NCBI GenBank assembly: GCA_005281725.1
Contig: SSBO01000001.1
Span: 3,208,399-3,272,398, forward strand
Source of the DNA: Wuchereria bancrofti
Lineage: Eukaryota > Nematoda > Chromadorea > Rhabditida > Onchocercidae
Length of the DNA stretch: 64,000 nucleotides
Direction: 5' to 3'
Both the position numbers and the translations under genes were made by a program. Positions 24,656-36,594 of this stretch are shown one piece after another. Under the pieces are notes generated by a model, which made no database searches, was not told the origin of the DNA, and worked only from the letters and a program-made list of their open reading frames with translations. Position 1 is the stretch's first letter. Each line of letters opens with the position of its first letter.

Positions 24656-27592
24656 CAAGCTATTTTTGCAGCAAAAACCCGTTGCTCGTAACACATACGT
24701 CTAATGTGGTCCAGCACTGCAGCAACTACGATTTTTTGGTCTCCTCTTCCAAGTATGATACTGCAATAACTTCTTTGTCATATGGATCGGGCAGACAACA
24801 AAACGCTAAACGAACGATCCAATCGATTCAAACTTTGTCGTTACAGAGAAAACATCTGTACCAAACAGATTCCACTTCCTTATTAATAACATTTCAACAG
24901 ATGATTTTAATATCTAACTTAATAAAAAAATTTCCCCAACTTCCTAGTCGAACACATGTATTTTGAACATTTGAATGTATTACTATCAAACGGTTATGAA
25001 ATGAAAAAATTATGGGTTATAAATAGAAAAATCAACCATGAAATTAAAATTATAAAGTGATGATAAACTGACAGAAATTACTTGGCTCAAATAAAGGCAA
25101 ACTGAAAATTATACATAAGGGCGATGTCAATCAATGATGAAAATTGTTAACAAGTGTGTCATAATATTTGGTTAAACATCACTACCACTTATGAATATCT
25201 TCCGCCAACTTGCCTTACTTCAATGTTGAGATGAAGTAAAATTAACATAAAAAATCAACTGAAAAAATTTATGTCAAACTTTAGCAAACATTCAGAATTT
25301 ATTTTTGTTCTGGTCGTATGCCTTTTTGATAATATAACAGAAAAATTAAGGTAAACCTGAATTTGTACTTAGATGAAAAACTGATATATTAAATGAAAAT
25401 GATTCGACACGTAATGCAATATGTCATTTGTCTGCTTAAATATTATCTATTGCTCGGACTTCCGTCGATGTTTTCTTCATTTTGTTACACCGTCCACAGG
25501 ACTCTTCAACTACTGAAAATCGACAATTAATTAAATGGCGTACTTGAAATTATCACTCAAATAAGGTAAAAAATGCCGAACTGCATTAATGATAAGTTAA
25601 TTACATTTGTGGAAATGGAAAATGTAGCGGAAATTAATATCATAATTTATCAGAAAGACTATTCAAATGGAATAAACATTTCCATTCGAGAAGCCTGAAA
25701 CACTATGGTATTTAGTTTGATGCCTTGAAAAATCAGTCTTACCCAGTGTAAAAGTCTTCATTATGAAAAGACATATAAATGATGCCAAATATACAATATT
25801 CCTATCAATAACTTGCAAGGGGCAAATTAGAGGAAAATTTATGAGTAAATTTTGAAAAAATAGATAGTAGAGAGTTTGGTTTTAAATTCTCGATGCGTTA
25901 CAAGAAATTCTGAAGGCTCTGTAGACTAAAGTGACAAGACAAATGCATCATGGCATTGGTAAGGTAAAAAGTTTTTTTAATGCATGTACATCTAATTTCT
26001 GGTGTGACAGAAACTGAAATTTTGCTTTTCCCAGAGGTGCAAATGTGCTACTGAAGCAATTAAAGATTATAATTTAAAAGATTTCAAACTTTTTTGATAT
26101 GAAATATGTTAAATACTGCTTTAAAGCTGATACAAGTTCAGACATTCCCTATTCGGTTATTCTCGCTATTTATGTTAATAAAATTATGAAATATTAAATT
26201 GGATCAAAAAAAGGAAAAGTACACTGAAGTGTTGTCGTTGTTGTTGTAAGAGGGAAATGAAGGAGAAGAAATGATGAAAATTATGGCTGGAAAGTGTTCT
26301 GAAAATGATAGCTGCAAAGACATAAATGAGGAAGAAAATGGATGAGTGGAGAGGATGAGAGCACTTGTTGACTATTTTATTTTTAACTGAAGTTCGAATG
26401 AGCCAGTGAAATAATGTCTGGATTGTCTGTGATGATTCCTTAGATCACCCAGACAAATAACAGGATTGATTGACACCGTCACTGTTCTAACCAAAACCTC
26501 ATCAACGATCGACGATCGATGGCGTTGTTGTAGTAGTAGCACTGTATTAAGGAAGACCGATTATCATAAATCATTTTTATTTCACCTAATATACCCTCAG
26601 TATTTTATTTGTAATAAAATTTAATCTAGCCTTCTCTTTTCCATTATTCTTGGCTTAAATTGAATCACCACGAAACAAAAATTGGGAAGTTTTCAAGTGC
26701 GCAAGCAAGAAAGCTCTTATTCACAATTCCTAGTTTCAAACTGTCAGTTTATTAAATTAGAAAAACTATTTCAGAAAGATATGACTTTATTTTCTCCCTT
26801 CTTAAGTTTTAAACCTAGATGAAAATAGTATCTGATGATTCATTGCTTTATTGTTTCATTGATATGTATTTTATGCTCGTACTTTTAAATTATTTCTTCC
26901 TGCTGTTTTGACAACCTTTGTTTTTAGTTCTTGTCCAGATAAGCAACATATGACAAGAAACAAGAAAATTAAATTCACGATTTCTTGCTATATCAAACGT
27001 TCTTTAGGACTATCACTTGGATCAACGTAACGTGAAAATGAATGAAAAAAGTAGAGGTAGAAATCAAACATATACAGAGCATGCAAAACCTTAAATGTGA
27101 ATATAATGTCCCGAAAAGAAGTGAAACGTTTCACTGGGAATATAGGCCAAATGTAACAGTTACACCGACACTAATATATAAGCCTTGATCATAACGAAAC
27201 AACTTGGCTACAAAATTATTAAATCAAACTTAGTAAAAGAAAAATATATTGAAATGAAAAAAAAGACTCGGACTGAAAATCTCAATGTTTCATCACAACC
27301 ATGGAAGCAATGACGTAATTGAATAAGTGTTGCTATAGGGGAAAATAAGATAAAAAGGAATTTAATGTCCCGAAATAATCAATAAAAATTTAAACGAGAA
27401 TATCTAATGAATGAAGCATATTTTGATGTAAAAAAGTCGTGGCATTTTGATGAAATTATTAGAAAGAAGTAGAAATACAAAGGGGCTGAAATAAATGAAG
27501 TGATGGATGTATTAATGTAAGATCATAGGCTAACAGGGGTGAGCTCTGACAGGCTGTAGTTGTAGGAGCTGAGGGAATACACAGACTTGGCT

Positions 27593-27638
27593 GACAGATG
27601 ACAACAATAACCAATGACAGACGACAGATGACAACAAT
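27593..27638. repeat. Direct repeat, 30-bp period
   Basis: The 16-mer gacagatgacaacaat occurs at 27593-27608 and 27623-27638. A related tctgacagg lies just upstream at 27546. It is non-coding. Confidence 0.7.
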
Positions 27639-28117
27639 CTGGAATAAAAAAGTTTAACATTACACAAGAAGCATTCATATAAACAAAGCCACAAATAATA
27701 GAAACCAATAATAATGAGTCGATATGTTAATTACGCTTCATCAGTAGAGTACAAGAATAGTCTCTAGTCTTCAGAATACAGTACCAAGGGAAGAGAAAGA
27801 GCCAAAGAATATTGACTGAATAGCAATAATATAATAGTGATAATAATAGAATTATGTTTGCAGCGTGGACAGATTACACGAACTGCAACTTTATGGTAAT
27901 TTGGAGAGGGTAAAAAAGATGACATGGCACTTAAACGTTTAGCACACTAATGGATATGAAATCTTTATGGTGAAAGCAAAATCAATCATTGAAATCGTAT
28001 GCTTTAGACAGCAACAGACATGAAAGGAAGTTATAATATACTAATAGTGTAATTCAACAGGATAAAAAAGCATATTCGTATGATTGGGTAAAATACAGGG
28101 AAGGGGGAGATGAATGA

Positions 28118-28390
28118 TATGAGTACCTTGGCTCAATATTGACAACGGTTCGAGAAATACTAAAATGAGAAAGGAGTGATGACATTAATGCAGTGAGATC
28201 ATTGACAATTCCATTTAATACTGACTACATCACTTCATACAGTGGTAATATCGATCTACTACACTTATCTCCGACAAAGTGGTAGAAAAGGTTCATTGCA
28301 GTGAAAAACGGGTTATTCAATAATGGTGGTATTAATGTAAGGAACAAATTATACTTCAAATTGGTAAGGGAATATCACACTTCGCAAAAC
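28118..28390 (+). mobile_element. Possible relic of a non-LTR retrotransposon (weak)
   Basis: The plus strand reads YEYLGSILTTVREILK at 28118-28165 and then, after a stop, ERSDDINAVRSLTIPF. The YLGS-I motif followed by a D-I-N-type segment resembles the region after the reverse transcriptase palm in LINE-like elements. The frame is broken by stops and no catalytic DD motif, endonuclease or tail is visible. This may be chance in AT-rich DNA. Confidence 0.2.
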
Positions 28391-31300
28391 CGAAATAAGC
28401 GATAAATGCAGGAGAATAATATTAAATAATAAATTAAAAGTTAAGAAAGTATCTGAAAAAGAAAGTATCTATGTAAAACATAGTTATAGCTAAGATTAAC
28501 CTCAGAAGAGAAATAATGGCAGAATAGGAGAGAACGATACATAGAGATTAAATCAAAACAAAAACAAAGGTAACAAGACATCAAAATTATGCAATGTGTA
28601 AACCGATTTTAATACAGACAATCAAGTTGCTGCTGCTGTGATAAACCGGTAAAAGAATGCAAAGTGAAGATGAAGTTTATTTTGGAGTTTCGAGATATAA
28701 AATGATAAGTTAAGAAACTCGAGCATAACATTAGCACTGTGTGGTGTTACTATAAGAGGGAAAGAAAAATGAAAAAGATTATGATGTCGGGATAAAATTC
28801 AAGTCAATTAATTACGGGAAATGATGCAATACAAAAAGAACTAGGAAAATAACTGATCCAACATAAAATATTGACAGCTTATTATTGTGAACTGTACATG
28901 GATGTATTATTAATAATGACAACAATATAATAAATAGCAACAAGAAATCATAATGGTTAATAATTACAACAACATTAGTGATAATAATCATAGTAACGGT
29001 AATAACATACAGTAGCAGTAGTACTACTTTACACCGGCATTCAACACAGAATTGCTTGTGATACTTGTTATTAGAAATGAAAACAGTTTAACCGATGACT
29101 ATCGTATAGCTTGAGCACTTCCGATCTCACCGATTGCTGGCAATCCATTTATTCACTATCCTGATAAGCTGTCAACCTTGAAAAAGTCGACTGTTCTCTT
29201 TCTGCATTATCTGAAGTTGCACTTGTGCGTGTGCATTTGTGTGTATGGATAATATATACGAGGAGTTCGATGAAAAGGACAACAACAACATGTGATGTGA
29301 TGAAGAATGACTAAAACTGTTATTACTTGCTATGAGTTACGCCAAAATGGTTCTTCAATTTCCTGTAAAACTTTGAGCAAAGGCAGAGGACAGAGGAAAT
29401 GTCCTCTTGGAAACGTTTGTAAAAAATGAACAACAAGGAATAGGACAATCTCTGTCAAAGAAGAATATAACGGCAGTTTGTGACAAGTGTCACTAACAAG
29501 GCCGAAGAAGGCGGAACACATGGAAAAACTAAACGCATCACCAAATTCTTGCCATATTGCGGTATTTGCAGAGTTGAATAAATTAAACATTCAAAATCAC
29601 AGGAACCAGACATAATTAATCGACAGTTATTAATTTGATATAGTTTCTTAATATTAATTATGAATTTTTTAACAACAAAACTTAACTTCAATAATCCATC
29701 GTAATACTTAAGTAATCCCACAAATGGGTAACATCCAAACATGGTGATACATATTCTCGAAGCTTCTGCAGAAGTTAGTAACTTGATTAGGTGAAGAATT
29801 AAACAAAGTAATGAAGAGATTACTTTCGTGACTAAGGCAAGCGATTAACATTGCGCTAAATGATGCTCGGATTTTTTACGGGATTAAATGGACGTTTCTT
29901 TTCAAAGAAAATCTTTCTAAAGAAAAATTCCATTCAGCACTTTGAAAATGCTACTTCAAGAACATAAACAATAAAGCTATCAAAAACAGAATGTAAAAAG
30001 AAATTGTTGGAACGAGATGAGAAGCCATAAAAGGGTGTATATGCGCAAGATCATTAAGTAAATAGGATAATGAGAGGAGAGACAGCTCCAAAAGGTCATC
30101 GGTATCATTTGGTTCACTGTTCAATGTAAAAATTTAATTGCTTAAAAGAATATGGAATGATGGCACAAATTAATAATGCCGCCTATCATCGTTCTACTTT
30201 CTTTCACCTGTCAGTGAAGTATTGCTCTGCTAACTGCCAATTTCATTTATGGTAGGAATAACAAATTAATTTAAAACAGTTCTCAATTTAAATGCAAACA
30301 AATGCATGGGAAATATTAACAAATAATCAGCAGTACTAGTTCCTCACACACAAAAAAACATACAAATTCAAATGGGTAAGCATCTCTTGGGAAAAGGACC
30401 AGAATAGTTTTCATGAAGCTCCTTGAGCTTCCTGAGATTATCATTTCTTATTTTACATTAAAGTACACTAAAATTGGTGAAAAAGAAATGAATTAGAATA
30501 GGTCTATAAAAGAGGTTTGGTTTTTGTCTTCTAATCACTTTCACATTCATTTTTTGGTTCTTTCATTATCACCTTTTTTTTAAACACAATTCTCAGTGAA
30601 TCAAAAGTCAGTAAACGATAACTAAAATAAATAAAATTTTCACTACAAGAATTTCAAAGTTTTTATTTCATTGTTTATCGGCAACTGTCACCCATTTCAT
30701 GCTACCAGAATACTCAGAAATGTTTCTGGTAGAGAGAAAAAAAACTTAAATCTGAGCACAAATCCTACAAAAAAGCTGAAATTTTAATAATAAAGTTATA
30801 AAGAGATGTGCGATGAAGTTGTGGAAACTTTGAGAATTTTACCGCAATAGCAGTTATTCGTGGACTCATAATTGACGGATTCAAGTAATCAAGAATCTTT
30901 CTACTCTAAGATCCGAATTATCGAAGAACAAGAATAATTTTGATTGGTAACAGTAAAATCGTACAGTTCGGTGCATTTAAACACATTTATCTAAAGGCAT
31001 AAACTACTTTTACTTTTAGGCATAATCTGATTACCTTGGCTGATTCGGCTACCATCAAAATACTACGAATGTATTTTAGCCATTACCAAATCATCTCAAT
31101 TAAACGTCCTAATGCGAGCAAAATGAAATCAATGTGGACTCAAAAGTTTTCGTTCTGACCGATCATCATAGCAAAGAGATAGGTATGACTATTGAGGTAA
31201 CAACATGATTGATGAATAATCGTTGCGAATCACATTTAAACCCACTTCTCCGGTGCGCTTTGCTACCCCTTAAAGAATGGTTGGATCACAATTGCAAATG

Positions 31301-31515
31301 GTGCAAGCAAACGGTTTCATTATTCTTTTTTATCCATGATTTTTGGGACTAAGTGGAAAGGGAAGTGCGGATACAGCGATTGATACCTAGCCAGTAGGAT
31401 CGGATGAGTCTGACCACGTACCTGTCCGATCTTGAAGGATTTCTTCATGACATATCGTTTCAGAGGATGTGATCTGCTTATTCATTTAAGTGTTGGAATT
31501 TGTTGAGCAGATACA

Positions 31516-34500
31516 ATGCTTAGACGGTTGGGCATATCTTCCTTATGGAAACCAAAAAATCCGCATTCGTTGGAATATCTGAAGTGAGCTGTCCATTGCT
31601 TGCTGAACGGTTATGTCCAAGTTGGACAGTAATGTTTTTGTTTCATCTGTTTTAGATTTGTGATTATTTTTAATAATTCCCTCTTCATTTTTTCGTGTTT
31701 GTTTTTGTTTTCGATATTTTTTAGGTATTTGCATGAAATACTTCGCAAGAACGAACAAGTAACAGAAAATAATCGTAAATTGTTGGTGGAATGCCTGAGA
31801 GCAATAGCTGAAATTTTAATTTGGGGTGATCAAAATGAAAGTTCTGTTTTTGAGTAAGTGATATATTTCCCTGAATTTATTACATATCAAGTCATTATGC
31901 TAATTATAAATGCATAGGCAGTTTCATATGTATTCTAGTGCAGGAATCAAATTTACAGGAAGTCGAAATGAAATAGAATACAGTTTGCTTCAGAACTAAA
32001 ATTTTTTTCTATTTTGCTAGCCACTCATTTCATATTTGTTTACATCAGTCAGCGAAAGAGAGAAAAAGACCTGATTGATGGATGCAAATGCTACATGTTT
32101 TGATTTTTGTCTTATTTTTCTTAGAATAGTAGATAACAAGAGATGGCCATCTCATATATAGTTTTCAGTTTTTTCTTGGAACGACAAATGTTGGAATATT
32201 TCCTTTCCATAATGAAACAAAATTGCGGATCCTTTATCTGTGTTCAATTATTGCAAACGCTCAATATTTTATTCGAAAATATACGTCATAAAACTTCTTT
32301 ATGTTAGTTTGTCGTTTTTTTTTTTCGGTTTTGAAGTAATGACAATGCAGTAGTTCTCTTTAATTCATCTTATGAAACAGTGTTTTTATTAAATAGTTAT
32401 GCATAATAATATCCCAGTTATTTTCAGATTATTTGCTCAGCAATAATCATGTTAATTCAATTATTATGTATCATTTTAATTTTGAAAATGAGGAGATCAT
32501 GGCCTATTACATATCCTTTTTGAAAACGCTTTCCTTCAAACTTAATATGTATACGATACATTTTTTTTTCAATGAGGTTCGTCCGTCTTTTATCACCAGT
32601 TTCATTTTTTACTCTATGTTTTTATTATCATTATGATTTATTCCATACTCGTATCCAGTGGTTTTCAGGGTAATCAAGACTTTCCATTGTACACAGAAGC
32701 CATTAAATTTCAAAATCATAATGAAGCTATGGTGCGCATTGCAGTACGAACGACTACATTGAACATATACAGAGGTATTCATCATTTTTTGTAAAGTAGT
32801 TCTATTCAAAGCCTTGAAATCGAATGCAATTGTTTCGTCCGTATTTTAAGTAGAAGACGAAGCAATGCGAAGCTTTGTTCGTGCTCACTCTCGAGCTTAT
32901 TTTTGTGCGTTGAGCGATTTTATTGCAAGACAGTCGATTGAAATCGATCATTTTGTTCGGTCGGCTGAAAATGAATCCAGCAATCGCAAAAAACTTGATG
33001 CTATGGTTGATGATTACCTTGATTATATACATTACCTCAACGATATTTTACTTATAAAAGTTGGTTTTTGACTCCCTGTTCTTCTTTATACTCATTCATG
33101 TCACTTTTCAGAAATAAACAGGATTGTATTTTCTGCTTCTTACATAATTATCGCATTTCCTTTAAATGTTGCAATTTTTTTTATAAATATTTTGAGAGAT
33201 AATTGAAGTTTGGATAAAAATTTATATTTTAGGACGAAAAACTTTCTGCTGTACTTATAGAAGTAGTTTTTGAAAGACTACTGGGATCGCTGTATCTTTC
33301 ATCTCTTGGCGGTATTCACCTTTATCCTGGCACTGCTGTTTTAACACCAATATCTTCTCTTTTCTTTCTTGCTCAGTTTCTCTTGATCGTCGATGATTTC
33401 CAGGTATGTTAAATAGTGAGGTGTTTGTGAGACTATATTTTGTAAAAGTTCTTAGCAGGTTATTTGTTTCCTTATAATTTAGACGTAACGTCCTTAAGTA
33501 GTTTAGATTCATTCGTATACTGATCATTTATGCATAAACATATCTTTTCTATTGTTGTAGTTGAATATCACTCTCCTTTCTTATTTTTCATGTTTATGCA
33601 TGAATTCCAGATGTATATTGTAAAAGATAGACTGAATTTATAGGCAGTAGAAACACTTTTGTCGTCATTCTTTTTTGGTGATGGTTCCGATGTAGAGTAT
33701 CAATGGATTCGTAATGAAAAGGCATTGTGGATTCTTACGAATATAAAAGCTAAAAACATAGAACCGAGGTTGATTTCTAGTAGTACTTGTATGTTTGAAA
33801 TTATTCATACTGAACATTTGAATTTCTTATAGCTTAATCTCAAAATGACAAATTTCAGAGCATTTTTTAATGGGTATCTGAATGCGTTGGATTGTTCGAG
33901 GCATGACCATTCGGCTTTTTACGGACTTATTTTCATTTATGCCCTTTGTCAGAACAAAGGTATTATTACCGTTACCACATCGAAAGCGATTCCTAATCGA
34001 TAATTTTCTTCGAATTGAATTGGAATTTTAAGTCCGGAACATAGTAGTTTCTCTTTTTGTTTGTGTTGTATTAAGCCTTAACATAGAATTAATTTACTTT
34101 AAAATATTTCAGGAGCAAGGAGAGAAATCCTGGATGCTGTACAGTTCACTTCCGATGTCGTTGGTCCTTTCGATCACAGTTTCCTGAACGGATTGCTGGA
34201 TATCATAATTAGAAGTATTGAGAAAGGTATTACTATATTTTCAGCTGCTCATTAATTGTTATTTCTTTTATCTAGTGCCGACCAGTTGAAGCATAGCTGC
34301 AAATTTTCAGACACGTTTATTCGTACAGTAACAGTTCAATTATGCTGTATTGTCTTAAGGCAGTTATTATTGATCATGGATGCATCTGTAGATGCGCAAG
34401 TAGAATGTGAAAGGAGAGCAGGAAAAATTATAGCAAACCTTGTTAGCATGCTTACACCGTCTGTTTATTCGGAAGAATTGTTTTTGGAGATGTTTGAAGA

Positions 34501-34825
34501 TGAATTTTATAATTTCGAGGTTTGTTCCAATATTTTCATTATTTTAAAAATATGCTACCATGCTATTCTTGAAACTGATTGTTGTTTTTAGCGGAATAAA
34601 ATCCAAATTGGAAGTATCAGTACTGATTCATCGCTTTTGCTTCCTCCTCCTAGTACACCACTGAATGGTGTATCGCTTAATAAGCGCTTACCATGTGGCA
34701 ATGAAGAACGAACTCGAAGGGTGAAAATTTTTTTCTGTTTAATTCCTGTTGAAGAGATATTGTATCTAAAGTTCAACTTTATGCTTAAATATATGTAAAT
34801 AAAGCAATGTACTGGGTGTAGTGCT

Positions 34826-34856
<31 letters not shown>

Positions 34857-36012
34857 TTTAGAATATCCAGCTGTTCTTCCACTTGAGGCATTTTGTATTA
34901 GATCTGCGCGATGAAGAAGAGACACGGTTACCGATATTATCTAAAACTGATGCGTTTGTTGAAGTAAACGACTGTATTAACCTCGGTTTCGATTTGTTTC
35001 TCTTTCTTTCTTTTCCTATTTGTTTGTGATTTTATTTTCTAATTTAATTTTACTCTTTATATTTTATGTAGCATTGTTTGTTGTAGAAAACAGTGATTTG
35101 CTTGCTTGCACAGTTATGAATGAGAAGAGCGAAAAAGTTCATCGATTCCTTGTTACGGACCAGGCGCAGTTGATATTGGTAGAACCAGATAGCAGGCGTA
35201 TGGGATGGGCCATTGTCCGATTTGTTGGTCTTTTACAAGTAAATTTCATGTTGTCCTAAACCAAACCATATGATGGCAGTTTTTCAATCAGTGAATATAT
35301 TATTCTAGGACACTCAACTAACGAGTGATCTTGGTGACAGTCGTGCGCTTCATATTATTGTTAATAATGCAAGCAGTCGTTCGGAGGCAAATGGTGCATT
35401 TTATTTCAGTGCAAAATTTTTGTTTGATGACCATATCCGATGTATGGCTGCCAAACAACGTCTTACGAAGGTTTTTTTTTTTAAATGTTCCTCATCTTCC
35501 TTTCATACATCGGAATTCAAATGTTGGATACTTTTGTTCAGTAGCGGGATAGGTATTATGTCCCTAGATTGAAGTTCTCATGTTTTTTTTCTTAACGTAT
35601 AAAATTCAGTGCATTGAAACTTTTGTTCACTACTGACGTGTACTGAATAAAAATTATTAGTAAAAAACGAAACTTAAGAAGTAATCGGCAGTGAAAAAAT
35701 GCAACCATTAGAGGTTAAGCCATGTTTTATAGAAAAACAGTGTTTTAGGGTAGACAGACAGCAAGGCAGTGTAAACTGGATCAGATTTGTGATTTGCTCG
35801 GGATTGCACGCAAATCTTCTGAATCGAGGAATAATAAGAATCCATTTCGGATAGTTAAAGGTTGTCTACCCGGATCATTACGAAGACAACCACAAATAAG
35901 CAGTCCACATAGCAGCAGATCATCCAGCTGTTCATTGAATATCGTTCCAGATGATCCTGAACATGGTGCAGGTCCTTCAACAAATGAAGATTGGAAAGTA
36001 GAAGACATGTAA
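31516..36012 (+). CDS. gop-1: CLEC16A / GOP-1 homologue (complete)
   Basis: Sixteen exons join in frame to 786 residues: 31516-31583, 31725-31853, 32169-32302, 32428-32576, 32669-32774, 32851-33059, 33233-33403, 33644-33768, 33859-33959, 34113-34226, 34311-34519, 34592-34720, 34862-34985, 35072-35238, 35309-35470 and 35749-36012. The start [20 protein letters not shown] precedes the FPL-type helical domain: [70 protein letters not shown]. The C-terminal half keeps [30 protein letters not shown] and [20 protein letters not shown], as in CLEC16A. The family acts on endosomes/lysosomes; in C. elegans GOP-1 promotes Rab2 function in phagosome and vesicle maturation. The first exon is only 68 nt. 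The acceptor at 34311 is required: the earlier ctag near 34275 breaks the frame. An AATAAA signal lies near 36236. Confidence 0.93.
34829..34857. repeat. (AT)n microsatellite next to a gop-1 splice acceptor
   Basis: An uninterrupted run of alternating a and t ends a few bases before the ttttag acceptor of exon 34862-34985. It replaces the usual pyrimidine tract of that intron. Confidence 0.85.
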
Positions 36013-36594
36013 ATCCACGATTATATAAATATTAGAAAGATTGTGAAACTACACGTCATGATAATTCTACATCAGTGCTATTTATTTTTTGGTCATTCTA
36101 TGTATTTTATTTTGCTGGGTGTAATCAATTATTGCATTAATAAGATCCTCAACAACTTATACTTAGTCCCTCTGTGAATTTCGTTAATTTATAGAGTACC
36201 GTATGAGAAAGTGCTTTTAGAGAAATTAGTGTGGTAATAAACTTTGACGGATTTCAGTTATACAGTGTTTATAATAATACTTCTGGATTGTAATCCGTCT
36301 TTGTCCCTATATTTCGACTTGAACTATTTGTCAGTTTTTGAATGAAGTACTTAACATTCCTTTTTGTATTTACTGATTTCTACGTAAGAAAATGCATTGC
36401 ATTAATATATCTGCCTGTGCCACATTTCTCTTGTTAATTTCTTTAATAAGAATTTGCAGTGGTTTTTATGGCTCTATAGGTTAGTGACAGAATTTAGACT
36501 TAAGATTTTTTTGTTGCAAGAAACTTTTGCAGCGCTTCCTAGCTGCTGAAAATGATAGGGCGAAGTGATAAAAGTAATTTTTCAGGTGTGTGCT
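36013..36594 (+). promoter_or_regulatory. gop-1 3' UTR and intercistronic gap
   Basis: The 582 bp between the gop-1 stop and the next same-strand ATG contain AATAAA near 36236 and then aatttttcag at about 36576-36585, a good splice acceptor 10 nt before the next ATG. That arrangement fits trans-splicing of a downstream cistron. No spliced-leader gene is visible in the window. Confidence 0.4.

Larger units (their letters stand above)
24656..31515. other. Gene-poor interval of about 6.9 kb
   Basis: The DnaJ and gop-1 genes diverge from here. I find no exon chain. It contains a decayed reverse-transcriptase-like peptide near 28.1 kb and a 30-bp-period direct repeat near 27.6 kb. Open frames at 29330-29742 on the minus strand overlap each other and show no family features. 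Confidence 0.5.

Noticed and set aside
27593..27638. Short spaced repeats as a possible CRISPR-like array
   Set aside because: Only two copies, and the context is a eukaryotic intergenic region.
29330..29742. Two overlapping minus-strand open frames of 86 and 95 codons
   Set aside because: No recognisable domain, no flanking exons, and they occupy overlapping DNA in different frames.
34270..34310. Upstream ctag acceptor and longer open frame before gop-1 exon 34311-34519
   Set aside because: It puts the exon out of phase with the preceding exon; the tttcag at 34310 keeps the CLEC16A frame.
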